The notes: generated by a model not told the origin, from the letters alone. DNA of 64,000 bases from Bin87 sp965262485 (GCA_965262485.1 OZ253540.1:3720001-3784000), one strand, 5' to 3'. Numbered from the stretch's first letter, positions 9,140-18,023 are shown. Program-made: numbers and translations.

Positions 9140-10144
9140 CTAGCCGGTTGCCTCTACGTTGTTTGTTGGCGTCGTTTGATTGGCGTGGTTTGATTGACCG
9201 CCGGCCATTGTCCGCGCCGACAGGTAAGCGACGATGGCCATCGCCGCCGCCGCCGTCCACACCGCCGTTGCCGCCGTGAGGTGGAGCGCCCGCCAGTGGG
9301 GTTGGAAGTCCAACCAGACGGTCACCGCACCGATGATAACCTGGGCCACAAAGGCGAACAGGGTTGCCCAGGCCCACCATTTAACGGCCGTCGTCGTCCC
9401 CGCGCCAGCGCCACAGCGCCAAACGGCGTACAACAGCAGAATCCCCAGCGCCAGAACCAGGTAGCGATGGAACATGTGAATGGCCGACAGATGATTCACA
9501 GGAAATACCTGTCCCTGGCAGAGCGGCCAGGTGATGCAGGCGCCGGTCGCGCCCATTGCCGTTACCAGCGAACCGGACACGATGACTGCATAGATACCCA
9601 GCGCCCCGGCGATGGCCCAGCGTTCGGAGCCTCCTCCGCCGCCGGCGAGCACCCGGCGCGTGATGGGTGTGCGGAACGATGCCAGCATAACTAATATACA
9701 AACGCCCAGCAGCGCTTCCGCGGTGGCCAGATGCACGGCGACCACGCCGCCCGGCAGCTCGGTGAGCACCGTTACTCCGCCCAGCAATGCCTGAATGATG
9801 AGCAACGGCACCGTTAGCGCGGCCGGCCACCACACCCAGCGGTCGTTTCGATACTCCCGGAAGGCTACCACGGCAGTAACCACCACCAGCGGGCCCACGA
9901 CTACCGAGGCGACGAAGCGATGAGTGTATTCGATGACCGCCGTGTATTCCCAGGGCGGCAGCAATCTGCCGTGGCACAACGGCCAGTCAGGGCAACCCAG
10001 CCCGGATTCGGTGACTCTGACCACCCCGCCGATAACAACCAGCAGAAACGCGGAGATTACGGTTGCAATGGATAGCCCCTGCAACCAGGTAAACTGCCGC
10101 TGCGGGCGGCGGTCGGTGCGTTCGGTAATGCCAATGGCTGCCAT
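9140..10144 (-). CDS. ctaA: Heme A synthase (COX15/CtaA family)
   Basis: Membrane enzyme that oxidises the heme O methyl group to formyl, making heme A. The 334-aa product has about eight transmembrane segments and the family landmarks GGVVRVTESGLGCPDWPLCHG (two-Cys loop near residue 45), EYTHRFVASVV, a second-half loop GACITWPLCQG and IHMFHRYLV. The histidines in the EYTHR and FHRY segments are the heme ligands of the family. It is upstream of and contiguous with ctaB. Start ATG at 10144; no strong ribosome site was seen. Confidence 0.95.
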   Translation of the reverse strand: MAAIGITERTDRRPQRQFTWLQGLSIATVISAFLLVVIGGVVRVTESGLGCPDWPLCHGRLLPPWEYTAVIEYTHRFVASVVVGPLVVVTAVVAFREYRNDRWVWWPAALTVPLLIIQALLGGVTVLTELPGGVVAVHLATAEALLGVCILVMLASFRTPITRRVLAGGGGGSERWAIAGALGIYAVIVSGSLVTAMGATGACITWPLCQGQVFPVNHLSAIHMFHRYLVLALGILLLYAVWRCGAGAGTTTAVKWWAWATLFAFVAQVIIGAVTVWLDFQPHWRALHLTAATAVWTAAAAMAIVAYLSARTMAGGQSNHANQTTPTNNVEATG

Positions 10145-10257
10145 TTACAAATGATGGGGGACCCGTCCAAATGCGGCCCGACCGGGAGCGGCGCGCTGGC
10201 CGGTATTCCATGATAAAACACCCTGGGCTAATTTGCTACAATCACCCACCTGCTGAC

Positions 10258-10413
10258 CAGGGCCTTTCGATTCTCCCGGTTTTGTCATTGCGAGCGCAGC
10301 GTGGCAATCTCGTCGCCGTAGCAATGGTGATTTGCCGACGTGTGTTCAACCTCAACGAGATTGCCACGTCGCTACGCTCCTCGCAATGACATGAGGAAAA
10401 CCGAAAGGCCCTG
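10258..10413. mobile_element. 156-bp MITE-like element, family 1 (copy A)
   Basis: The ends read CAGGGCCTTTCG inward from both sides. The element is flanked by a perfect 10-bp direct repeat, ACCTGCTGAC, at 10248-10257 and 10414-10423. The interior carries an inverted repeat of the TCATTGCGAG...CTCGCAATGA type. The clean target duplication is the best evidence in the window that these elements transpose. Non-coding. Confidence 0.8.
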
Positions 10414-10423
10414 ACCTGCTGAC

Positions 10424-10781
10424 CAGGGCCTTTTCAAAGTCCCCCGACCTCCGCTCAAAATCCCTTAACACCCGCTCATGGTGAGCTTGTCGAACCATCG
10501 GCGACCGTCCTTCGACAGGCTCAGGATGAGCGGGTGGTTAGAGCCTGTTGACAATTAGCAAACCAACCCGTCACTCCTGCGAAAGAACGCCACCCCGTAC
10601 TTGATACGGGGCCGGAGTCCAGAGAGGGTATGATGAAAGAATCACAACCGTGGTTAACGACTTCGGCCACTGGATTCCCGCCTTCGCGGGAATGACGGTT
10701 GAGGTGCGGGAATGACGGTGATCAGCGGGAATGACGGCATTTGTCAACACACCCTAATTTCCACAACTTTGAAAAGACTCT
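10424..10781. repeat. Imperfect inverted-repeat element containing nested repeats
   Basis: CAGGGCCTTTTCAAAGT on the left and ACTTTGAAAAGACTCT on the right form an imperfect terminal inverted repeat bounding about 360 bp. Inside lie a CTTCGACAGGCTCAGGATGA palindrome near 10500-10535 and a second element at 10546-10749. The left end starts directly after the target duplication of copy A, so elements here are stacked. No coding potential. Confidence 0.5.
10546..10749. mobile_element. MITE-like element, family 2 (diverged copy)
   Basis: TGTTGACAA at the left end and TTGTCAACA at the right form terminal inverted repeats of the same kind as the elements at 58038 and 61949. The interior contains GCGAAAGAACG followed by the hairpin CCCCGTACTTGATACGGGG, and several CGGGAATGACGG units. 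It carries the same hairpin insertion as the copy at 61949. Confidence 0.6.
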
Positions 10782-10812
10782 AAACCTACCGATTGGAGGG
10801 TTTGGCTGACTC

Positions 10813-11217
10813 TTGGTTTTTGCCCGCGCTAACAGTGGAATCCCGACCGGTTATTCGTGCGTCGCGCCGGTCTTGGTCCCGGTCTGGCTCGTTGCCGTGT
10901 TGTTGCTGACCATCGCCGGTTGCGGTGGGGAGGCGGGCAATGTCGGCGGGCACGGCGACGGGGAGAAGCTCTTTCCGGGTTTGCCCAACGTATCGGGTCA
11001 TATCGACGAGGTGTCGGCCAACCCGGAGAATCCCCGTCATTTCCGCATTCTCCGCATCACCGATGACGCCGGGCAGCGGTGGGAGTTTGAGTCGGAGGGC
11101 TGGGCGGGAGTGTCGGCGGGGCACCTGAAGGACCATCAGATTCAGGGCACCACCATAACGGTATGGTACGAGGAGCAAGCCGGCGGGTTGCGGATGGCAC
11201 GGTTTGTTTCGGATTAG
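10813..11217 (+). CDS. Small lipoprotein of unknown function
   Basis: The frame encodes a hydrophobic segment ending LLLTIAGC, a good lipobox, then about 100 polar residues including VSGHIDEVSANPENPRHFRI and DDAGQRWEFESEGW. That layout suggests a secreted, membrane-anchored small beta-rich domain. The start is uncertain: TTG at 10813 is the first possibility, and later TTG/GTG codons just before the signal helix are equally plausible; no clear ribosome site was found. No family is recognised. It ends 36 bp before the restriction-modification gene. Confidence 0.6.
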   Translation: MVFARANSGIPTGYSCVAPVLVPVWLVAVLLLTIAGCGGEAGNVGGHGDGEKLFPGLPNVSGHIDEVSANPENPRHFRILRITDDAGQRWEFESEGWAGVSAGHLKDHQIQGTTITVWYEEQAGGLRMARFVSD

Positions 11218-11253
11218 GAGGGCGCCTTTCTTCCTGGCGCTACAATCTCGACT

Positions 11254-14200
11254 ATGAGTACGCATCTGGATGTTAGCGACCGGCGGTATGTTGAATCGGC
11301 GGCGGCGATTTTGCGGCGGCACGACAACTTCGAGGCCGAGGCCAATATCACCACCGCCGTCCGCGACTTCCTCATCCTCACCGGCCTGGCTGAAAGCGAC
11401 GAAATCATCGAGGAAAACCCGCCTTCCGACGGCTCCCGCCGCGCCGTTGACCTCACCGCTCTGGATACCTTTATCGAGTTCAAACGGCGCATCGGCACTA
11501 CCGGCGGTTTCAACCCCGACCCGGCCCACGTTGAGCAGATCGACGAATACCTGGAGCTGTCCAAGTCCGCCGGCAAGGGCGTCCGCACCGGCATCCTCAC
11601 CGACGGCCGGTACTGGCTGCTGCGCTGGCCCAACGCCGGGCCGGTCAACACCGCCGTTCCCTACGGCTTCACTCTGGAATCGCCCGACGGGTGGCTGCCG
11701 CTGTACGAATGGCTCCGGGACAGCGCCCTGTTCGCCCTGGACCGCATTCCCGCCGACCGCGCCAGCGTGGAGCAGTACCTCGGCCCCCAAAGCGCCGCCT
11801 ACCAGCGGGACATCGACACCCTGGCCGCCCTTTACGCCAGCGCCGCCGATTACGCAACCATCAAGGTCAAGCGCCGCCTGTGGTTCGACCTGCTCCGCGC
11901 CGCCCTGGGCGAAATCGCCCACGACCAAACCGCCCTGGACCACCTGTTCATCCGCCACACCTACCTCAGCCTGGTCGTTGGCATGGCGGTGCAGGCGTCC
12001 TTCCGCATCGACATCCGGCAAGTGGCCGCAACCGACCCCTCGGATTTGCTGCAAGGCCGCCGTTTCCGCGACGCCACCGGCCTGAGCGGCGTCATCGAGT
12101 CCGACTTCTTTGCCTGGCCCGACGAGGTCGGCGGGCATGATCTGATCAAGACGCTGGCCCGGCGGGTGGCCCGGTTCGACTGGCAAAACGCCCCGCCCGA
12201 CATCGCCGCCATCCTGTACGAAACCGTCATCCCGCCCGACGAACGCCGCATCCTGGGCGAATACTACACTCCACACTGGCTGGCCCGCACGATGGTGCGG
12301 GAACTGGTTGACGACCCGCTCAACCAACGCGCGCTGGACCCCGCCTGCGGCTCCGGAACATTCATCGCCGCCGCCGTAACCCACTTCCTGGAAGCGGCCA
12401 ATACTCCCTTTTCCATCACGGGAGAGGGTTGGGGTGAGGGTGAAAATCTCGACCCCAAAGAACTCCTGGACCGCCTGCGCGACGCCGTAACCGGCATCGA
12501 CGTGCATCCCGCGGCAGTGCACCTGGCCCGGGCCGCGTGGGCCCTGGCGGCCCGGCCGGCCATCGACGCCGCGGTGCAGGCCGGTTACGACGCCTCCGGT
12601 TCGGCGCCCGTCTATCTGGGCGATGCCCTCCAGCTGCGGTTTCGCACCGGCGATCTGTTCGCCGCGCAGCAGGTCACCATTCAGGTTGAAGACGAATCCA
12701 ACTCTACGCTGACCTTCCCGGTCAGCCTGGTGGACCGGGCTGACACCTTCGACTCGCTGATGAGCCAGGTAGCCGCCGATATTGAGCGCGGCGACGACCC
12801 CCTGCTGGCCCTGGACGACCACGGCATCAGCGATAACCACGAGCGGCAAACCCTGACCCAAACCATCGCCACCCTGCAACGCCTCCACAGCGAGGGCCGC
12901 AACCACATCTGGGCCTACTACACCCGCAACCTCGTGCGCCCCGTAGCCCTCAGCCGCACTAAAGTGGACATAGTAATCGGCAACCCGCCCTGGCTGAATT
13001 ACCGCAACACCGCCAGCATTTTGCGGGATGAACTGGAACGGCAGAGCAAGTCGCTGTACGGCATCTGGCAGGGCGGGCGTTACGCTACGCATCAGGATGT
13101 GGCCGGATTGTTCTTCGCCCGCAGCGTTGACCTGTATCTGAAAGATGGCGGAGTCATCGGCATGGTCCTGCCCCACAGCGCGCTGCAATCCGGCCAATAC
13201 GCCAAATGGCGCAGCGGCGAGTGGCAATCGCAGGTCACCGGGCGGGGCCGTAACCGGGTTGCCGGACGGATGCTGGCGGTCAACTTTAGACACAAGGCGG
13301 CGTGGGATTTGGAGCAACTGGAACCCAACACCTTCTTTCCGGTGGCGTCGTGCGTGGTCTTCGCCGAGCATCAGGGCGAGGGTGGAACGGCAACGCCGCT
13401 GGCCGGGACAGTGGAACGCTGGGAGGGTCGGGCCGGCGCGGATGATGTGCGTCGGGAGCAAAGCGGGATAACCGATACTTCGGTTAGCGGCGATTCACCT
13501 TACGCCGGCTATGCACGGCAAGGGGCGTCAATCGTGCCGCGTTGCCTGTTCTTTGTACAGGAAACGGAAAACACAGCGTTAGTACAAGCCGGCCAGACTA
13601 CCACCGTGAATCCACGGCGGGGGACACAGGACAAGCAACCCTGGAAAGGATTGCCGCTAACTGAAATCACCGGGCAGACTATTGAAAGCGTCCACGTTTA
13701 TGACGTGCATCTGGGCGAAACGGTGGTTCCTTACGCCACGCTGGAGCCGCTGAAAGTCGTCCTGCCGGTGCAACGGGGCGAGTATGAGATACCGACCAAT
13801 GTTGACGGGCCGGGCGGCGTTAGACTCGGCGGGCTGGAACGGCGGATGCGCGGACGGTGGCAAACCATCAGTCAACTTTGGGAGTCGAATAAGCAGCCCT
13901 CCACCAAACTAAACTTGCTAGGACAACTAGATTACCAGCGCAAACTGTCGTCGCAATTTCGGTGGCAACAGGCTAATAGTAGTCGGCTGATTCGCGTGGT
14001 GTACACCAAGTCCGGAGAGCCAACTGCGGCACTGCTTGACTATGCTCATGTTGTAGTTGACCATCTCTTATATTGGATTACTTGCAAAGATATGCAAGAA
14101 GCCAACTACCTGCTGGCCATCATCAACAGCGATGCGCTGTATGAGGCAGTTACGCCGTTGATGAACAAAGGGCAGTTCGGGGCGCGCGACCTGCATAAGC

Positions 14201-14433
14201 ACCTCTGGAAGCTGCCCATCCCGGAGTACGACAACAGCGAGCCGCTCCACCGGGAGATTGCCGAGGCGGGAGCGGCGGCGGCCCTGGGCGCGGCGGCGCG
14301 GCTGGCAGAGTTGCGGCAGTCGCGCGGGGCGTCAGTAAGCGTAACAATAGCCCGGCGAGAGCTGCGGGCATGGCTGCGCGCCGGGCCGGAAGGGGCAGCG
14401 GTGGAGGGGCTTGTGGGGCGGCTGCTGTCATGA
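11254..14433 (+). CDS. Type IIG-like restriction-modification enzyme (single polypeptide)
   Basis: 1059-aa protein combining a nuclease-like N-terminus and an N6-adenine methyltransferase. Near residues 65-75 the sequence VDLTALDTFIEFKRR fits a PD-(D/E)XK active site (D...E-x-K). The methyltransferase core starts near residue 335 with ILGEYYTPHWLA, motif I DPACGSGTF, then GIDVHPAAVHLA, and motif IV VDIVIGNPPW near residue 575. The C-terminal third (LHKHLWKLPIPEYD) looks like a target-recognition region. No separate specificity or restriction gene is adjacent, so it probably acts alone. A repeat-derived insertion lies between motif I and the next helix (12405-12445). Eco57I-like or BREX PglX-like methylases are alternatives, but the N-terminal E-x-K site favours type IIG. 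Confidence 0.85.
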   Translation: MSTHLDVSDRRYVESAAAILRRHDNFEAEANITTAVRDFLILTGLAESDEIIEENPPSDGSRRAVDLTALDTFIEFKRRIGTTGGFNPDPAHVEQIDEYLELSKSAGKGVRTGILTDGRYWLLRWPNAGPVNTAVPYGFTLESPDGWLPLYEWLRDSALFALDRIPADRASVEQYLGPQSAAYQRDIDTLAALYASAADYATIKVKRRLWFDLLRAALGEIAHDQTALDHLFIRHTYLSLVVGMAVQASFRIDIRQVAATDPSDLLQGRRFRDATGLSGVIESDFFAWPDEVGGHDLIKTLARRVARFDWQNAPPDIAAILYETVIPPDERRILGEYYTPHWLARTMVRELVDDPLNQRALDPACGSGTFIAAAVTHFLEAANTPFSITGEGWGEGENLDPKELLDRLRDAVTGIDVHPAAVHLARAAWALAARPAIDAAVQAGYDASGSAPVYLGDALQLRFRTGDLFAAQQVTIQVEDESNSTLTFPVSLVDRADTFDSLMSQVAADIERGDDPLLALDDHGISDNHERQTLTQTIATLQRLHSEGRNHIWAYYTRNLVRPVALSRTKVDIVIGNPPWLNYRNTASILRDELERQSKSLYGIWQGGRYATHQDVAGLFFARSVDLYLKDGGVIGMVLPHSALQSGQYAKWRSGEWQSQVTGRGRNRVAGRMLAVNFRHKAAWDLEQLEPNTFFPVASCVVFAEHQGEGGTATPLAGTVERWEGRAGADDVRREQSGITDTSVSGDSPYAGYARQGASIVPRCLFFVQETENTALVQAGQTTTVNPRRGTQDKQPWKGLPLTEITGQTIESVHVYDVHLGETVVPYATLEPLKVVLPVQRGEYEIPTNVDGPGGVRLGGLERRMRGRWQTISQLWESNKQPSTKLNLLGQLDYQRKLSSQFRWQQANSSRLIRVVYTKSGEPTAALLDYAHVVVDHLLYWITCKDMQEANYLLAIINSDALYEAVTPLMNKGQFGARDLHKHLWKLPIPEYDNSEPLHREIAEAGAAAALGAAARLAELRQSRGASVSVTIARRELRAWLRAGPEGAAVEGLVGRLLS
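12405..12445. repeat. Palindromic repeat inserted in frame inside the RM gene
   Basis: The segment CATCACGGGAGAGGGTTGGG continuing GTGAGGGTGA is a typical dispersed intergenic repeat, with CTCCC...GGGAG as an inverted pair. It is translated here as SITGEGWGEGEN between motif I and the following helix. The reading frame is kept. Confidence 0.6.
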
Positions 14434-14461
14434 CATATACCCGCCCCCCGTATGTACTTTG

Positions 14462-15289
14462 TCAGCGTTCCCCCGCGATGCTCGCTAGCGCTGCTTTTAG
14501 AGCTTGAAAACAAAGCTTGGCTGTGTACTCGTCCGGCGTAAAATCTTGGGCCAGTTGCTGGTAAGGATGGATGTAATTGCGGAAGTCGCGCAGACCGTGC
14601 GCAAAAATCTTTACATCCAGCCTGAGCAACCCTATGTCGTGTGCAGTGTTGATGAGCTCTGCCAAGTTCCATTCGTAGAACTTCTTTACCTTGCCGTCTT
14701 TCCACCGTGGGCTTGCAGTTGACCGGTTAAACTTGGCTGGATCTTCCTGTGCTGCGCCGAGCAAAACCCCTTCGAGGACGCTGCCGCACAGGAAGATGGT
14801 CGACAAATACGCACCAGCGGCGAGAACAGTTTGCGCTTCTTTCAGCCGCGCCTCAATGATTGTAGCGACTTGGGGCTCGACAGGTAGTTTCGCTACCACC
14901 GGCAGGACAAACTCTTTGTCCAGGAAATCTTCAACGCTGTTCGTGTTATCAACTGACGCAACGCCACTTAGCCTTGAAACAGTCTCTCGGCATTTTGACA
15001 AAATATCGGAATTTACGTCAACTTGCCGTATAGCGCAATTGGCTTCGTATGAAGCCAGCATTTCCTCGAGGACTTTTGCAACTACCTTGTCGGCTTCTTG
15101 TTCCCAAAAAGCCCGCATCTTCTTGGCCTTTGAGGTCCCGTGAGTTTGATATTTGGGGCTGTGAATATCTATCTGGTGCTTTCGGAAAAACTCACCGAAC
15201 GTTGCATCGGTATAGTCAAGCACATAACCGCCGCCCATATCTAAGATTGCCTCGTGATAGCGCTTTTCGACGTCGGTAATACTGCTCAT
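14462..15289 (-). CDS. Abi-like protein with HEPN-type C-terminus
   Basis: 275-aa soluble protein. The N-terminal part (YHEAILDMGGGYVLDYTDAT, then FGEFFRKHQIDI) is an alpha/beta region of the kind seen in abortive-infection proteins. The C-terminal half is helical and ends with LRDFRNYIHPYQQ, which contains R-x6-H, compatible with a HEPN ribonuclease motif. The ATG at 15289 has GGAGG seven bases upstream, so the longer open frame to 15388 is not used. It follows the HigB/HigA-ImmA pair on the same strand, about 60 bp downstream. Function as an infection-triggered RNase is inferred from context and motif only. Confidence 0.6.
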   Translation of the reverse strand: MSSITDVEKRYHEAILDMGGGYVLDYTDATFGEFFRKHQIDIHSPKYQTHGTSKAKKMRAFWEQEADKVVAKVLEEMLASYEANCAIRQVDVNSDILSKCRETVSRLSGVASVDNTNSVEDFLDKEFVLPVVAKLPVEPQVATIIEARLKEAQTVLAAGAYLSTIFLCGSVLEGVLLGAAQEDPAKFNRSTASPRWKDGKVKKFYEWNLAELINTAHDIGLLRLDVKIFAHGLRDFRNYIHPYQQLAQDFTPDEYTAKLCFQALKAALASIAGER

Positions 15290-15347
15290 GTGGTGACCTC
15301 CGTTTATTTTTGTGTCTAGGCAAGGTGCATTTCGTCCGTCAGTGAAC

Positions 15348-16463
15348 TCATACACTCTCCCTCTTCTCCGAGTCAGATACCCACTCATAACGTTGTTTCA
15401 GTCCCGTAAGCTGGTTGTAGCCAACCCGTTTTTCCTTCTGTAGCCGTCCCACCACCATGAACGGGGCTATCCCGATTGACTGTGCGAACTCCCGGATGTG
15501 GCCTGGCGAAAAATAGCCCTCATCGCAGAAATCGCTCCAGTCTTCAGGCGTGATAAGAAAATCTCTGGCAAACTGGTCGGCCTCCTTCTCCATTTCTGCG
15601 GTGTCCGGGTCTGCGCCCAAGCCGTCTATCACCAGCCGGCGCTGCGTTCGGTGTTCCAGGAGATGGTCGGCCTCGTGGAAAAATGAGAACCAGAAAATGT
15701 CGGCCCACTTGTTCCTGATGCTTATTTGAATCAGCGCTTTACGGTCGGTCAGCCACCGCGCGGCGCCATTGGCGCCACTTTTGGGCAACTCCTGCACCAC
15801 GCAGAAAGCAACCCCTGCTTCCGCGCAGAGCGCTGTCATCTCCGGGTGGAATTTTTCGGGTGGCAGTTCCGTCATTCCTCGGATCGTGGTTAGCGCTTCC
15901 CTAAACTTCGTTTCGTCGTAATCAGCCGTGTCGATTTTCTCGGCTTCAACTTCACCCTTACGGAGCCAGACCGCCAGCGCGCCAAGCGACACTTTCCGCT
16001 GCGCTGCTTCAGTGATGCGGAATCCGACGGCTTCCTGGTACACCTTCGGCTCAATGCTGGCGACCTCCAGAAAGCTCAGCAAGGCTTTCAGCCGGCTTGC
16101 CTTGTCCCGCCCGGCTTCAATCCAACCGCGCTTTATCATCTCCCGGATGGGGTATTCACTCAGCCATTGTTCTTCGTCGGCAAGGGCCTTTCTGTCCCGT
16201 TCCCGTGCCAGGGTCATCTGGTAGTCGGATTCGAGGTTGGTCCAGAACTGTGGGTCGCCGCCCAGCACCTTGCCGAGCGCGATTGCAGTATCTGATGTGA
16301 TCGCCTTTTTGCCCCGGATGATTTCGTTTATGACCTGTGGCGGACGGTTGAGCCGGGCCGCGAGTTCCCGCTGAGTCATTCCCCGGACTTCGAGCTCTTC
16401 CGCCAATACCTCGCCTGGAGGTATCGGCAGGTCCGAAAACACACGCGGAGTTTTAGTCGTCAT
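15348..16463 (-). CDS. higA: HigA-type antitoxin fused to ImmA/IrrE metallopeptidase
   Basis: 371-aa fusion. Residues about 12-70 are an XRE/HigA helix-turn-helix (PGEVLAEELEVRGMTQRELA, then NRPPQVINEIIRGKKAIT). The C-terminal half has the zinc-peptidase motif FFHEADHLLEH (HExxH) followed by EKEADQFARDFLI. HigA would bind the toxin and operator, while the peptidase half could cleave a repressor or the antitoxin on a signal, as ImmA does to ImmR. It overlaps the higB end by 11 bp, with toxin first, the usual higBA order. It lies about 60 bp before the Abi-like gene. Confidence 0.85.
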   Translation of the reverse strand: MTTKTPRVFSDLPIPPGEVLAEELEVRGMTQRELAARLNRPPQVINEIIRGKKAITSDTAIALGKVLGGDPQFWTNLESDYQMTLARERDRKALADEEQWLSEYPIREMIKRGWIEAGRDKASRLKALLSFLEVASIEPKVYQEAVGFRITEAAQRKVSLGALAVWLRKGEVEAEKIDTADYDETKFREALTTIRGMTELPPEKFHPEMTALCAEAGVAFCVVQELPKSGANGAARWLTDRKALIQISIRNKWADIFWFSFFHEADHLLEHRTQRRLVIDGLGADPDTAEMEKEADQFARDFLITPEDWSDFCDEGYFSPGHIREFAQSIGIAPFMVVGRLQKEKRVGYNQLTGLKQRYEWVSDSEKRESV

Positions 16464-16755
16464 AATGGTTGCTCACCTCCTCTATGATTACGGTTTCCTC
16501 GCTATCGCCTTTCGTCACGATGAGACGCCACCGCCCGGTCAGGTAAATGGACAGTTCCCCTCTCTGTGAACTTCGCAACGGGTGCAGGCGCAACGCCGGG
16601 CGATGGTAAGCATCGTGAAAGTCTTTGACCGCATAGAGCATTTGGATACGGCGAATATACATTCGTCCGACATCCGGCCCCCATCGCTGGATTGCTCTGT
16701 TCGATTCTTGGTAGCATCGTTGCAGTTGGTTGGTTCGGAAAGTGACTTCCATCAT
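16453..16755 (-). CDS. higB: HigB/RelE-family toxin
   Basis: 100-aa RelE-fold protein, probably a ribosome-dependent mRNA interferase. Visible landmarks are CYQESNRAIQRWGPDVGRMY near the N-terminus, the ALRLHPLRSSQRGELSIYL segment and GRWRLIVTKGD, the conserved HigB basic core. It overlaps the downstream higA-immA gene by 11 bp, so the two are translationally coupled. Two adjacent ATG codons (16755, 16752) could start it. Confidence 0.85.
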   Translation of the reverse strand: MMEVTFRTNQLQRCYQESNRAIQRWGPDVGRMYIRRIQMLYAVKDFHDAYHRPALRLHPLRSSQRGELSIYLTGRWRLIVTKGDSEETVIIEEVSNHYDD

Positions 16756-16902
16756 TCACCCATAGGGTGAATATATTTGGGCAAGCGAAGGCTTGTCAAG
16801 TGTGTGTCGGCGACTCACCGGGTAGCGGCGCTGCGCGGTTGACAAGCCGGGTTGCGTAACATACCATTCATTTACCACCCCTATCGATTCGACGGCAGGG
16901 TC

Positions 16903-16926
16903 GAGGCCGCCATTAGTGGCGGCCTC
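16903..16926 (+). terminator. Perfect hairpin just upstream of the NYN gene
   Basis: GAGGCCGCCA pairs with TGGCGGCCTC around a 4-nt loop, followed by TGTCATTTT. It ends 20 bp before the NYN start codon. It could be a terminator for upstream transcripts or a 5' leader structure controlling the NYN gene. Confidence 0.55.
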
Positions 16927-16946
16927 TGTCATTTTAAGGACTATCG

Positions 16947-17684
16947 ATGCTTACCAATTTTTACATCGACGGGTTTAACCTGTACTACCGCGCGCTCAGG
17001 AACACTCCGTTCCGGTGGCTGGGCTTGCGTAAGTTGGCCGAAATGCTGTTTCCAAACGACGACATTCGCCGTATCTGCTACTTCACTGCCTTGCTCAACG
17101 AGCGGCCTGATAATCCCGGCCAACCCTGGCGCCAATTGACGTACTTGCGGGCGTTAGAGACGCTGCCTGGGTTTGAGATTCACTACGGTACGTTTCGGCC
17201 ACGAATGAAGACGCGCCGGTTGGCGGAGCCGATACCGGGGCTGCCGGAGTATGTCCGCATTATGGACTCGGAGGAGAAGGGGACGGACGTGAACCTGGCG
17301 ACCCGTCTCCTCGTTGATGGGTTTACCAACGCTTACCAGCAGGCCGTGATCGTCTCCAACGACTCCGACCTGGCCAGCCCGATGCGATACGTGCGGGACG
17401 AGTTGGGGCTTAAAGTTACGGTGGTCAACCCTGATAACAATAACTATACACACCGGAACTATACACACCGGGATTTGGAGGACGCGGCGACCTACGTCAA
17501 GCGGCTCCGGAAAAGCCAGCAAGGTGGTAGCGTTGCGGATGCTGGTGGGACAGCGCCAGCGACACCTCGCCCTACCTCTCACCCGCCCCAACCCAGCGAC
17601 AGCCACTCTGCCGGCAGCAGCCGTTTCCCGGCCGGGTCAACTACCAAGTTAAAAATCTCCAGGGTGGATGCGCCCAGCAGGTAG
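16947..17684 (+). CDS. NYN-domain (PIN-like) ribonuclease candidate
   Basis: 245-aa protein with a full NYN domain: FYIDGFNLYYRAL at residues 4-16, KGTDVNLATRLLVDG near residue 110 and AVIVSNDSDLASP near residue 133 supply the acidic metal-binding residues. The family cleaves RNA with divalent metal. A low-complexity Pro/Ser/Thr tail follows. The start ATG has AAGGA six bases upstream. A 15-bp tandem duplication at 17442-17471 gives repeated NYTHR residues. The last 105 bp overlap the convergent protease gene, so the tail may be a recent extension. It sits beside the HigBA/Abi cluster, which suggests a defence or RNA-damage role. Confidence 0.8.
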   Translation: MLTNFYIDGFNLYYRALRNTPFRWLGLRKLAEMLFPNDDIRRICYFTALLNERPDNPGQPWRQLTYLRALETLPGFEIHYGTFRPRMKTRRLAEPIPGLPEYVRIMDSEEKGTDVNLATRLLVDGFTNAYQQAVIVSNDSDLASPMRYVRDELGLKVTVVNPDNNNYTHRNYTHRDLEDAATYVKRLRKSQQGGSVADAGGTAPATPRPTSHPPQPSDSHSAGSSRFPAGSTTKLKISRVDAPSR

Positions 17685-17944
17685 TTGCCATCAGGGCCGA
17701 AGATGACGGGGCAGGGGCGTTCGTCGCCGTCGATGTTGAAACGGGCGAACCCGTAGCCGTACTTTACCCGGCTGCCGTCGGCGAGGATGAAGCCCAACTG
17801 TTGCCGGGGTGCGATGCGGAGCCGGGTCATCAGTGATTCAGGCAGCATGGAGTGGGCCGCCCCGGTATCGACAACAGGGCTTACCGGAGCGAGGTCGCCT
17901 CCGTCCAGATGGCCGACGCCGGCAGCTACCTTAAACATCGACAT
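17579..17944 (-). CDS. Retropepsin-like aspartic protease (clan AA)
   Basis: 121-aa protein with the aspartic protease signature SPVVDTGAAHSMLPESL near residue 24 (D-T-G-A), a central YGFARFNIDGDERPCPVIFG strand region and LLGASTLEIFNLVVDP near the end, the second family landmark. The length matches stand-alone bacterial retropepsin-like proteins that act as dimers. Its 3' end overlaps the NYN gene on the other strand by about 105 bp. Substrate unknown. Confidence 0.8.
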   Translation of the reverse strand: MSMFKVAAGVGHLDGGDLAPVSPVVDTGAAHSMLPESLMTRLRIAPRQQLGFILADGSRVKYGYGFARFNIDGDERPCPVIFGPDGNYLLGASTLEIFNLVVDPAGKRLLPAEWLSLGWGG

Positions 17945-18023
17945 AGCAGAGCCTCCTGCCGCAATGGGTTGGGTGATGATAGCACGAGTGCGAACTGTGC
18001 TGCATATCTCGCGCCGGCGTAAC

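Noticed and set aside
10786..13461. Long (891-codon) minus-strand open frame opposite the restriction-modification gene
   Set aside because: Low-complexity Gly/Val/Ala-rich product typical of antisense reading of a GC-rich gene; the plus strand has clear methylase motifs.
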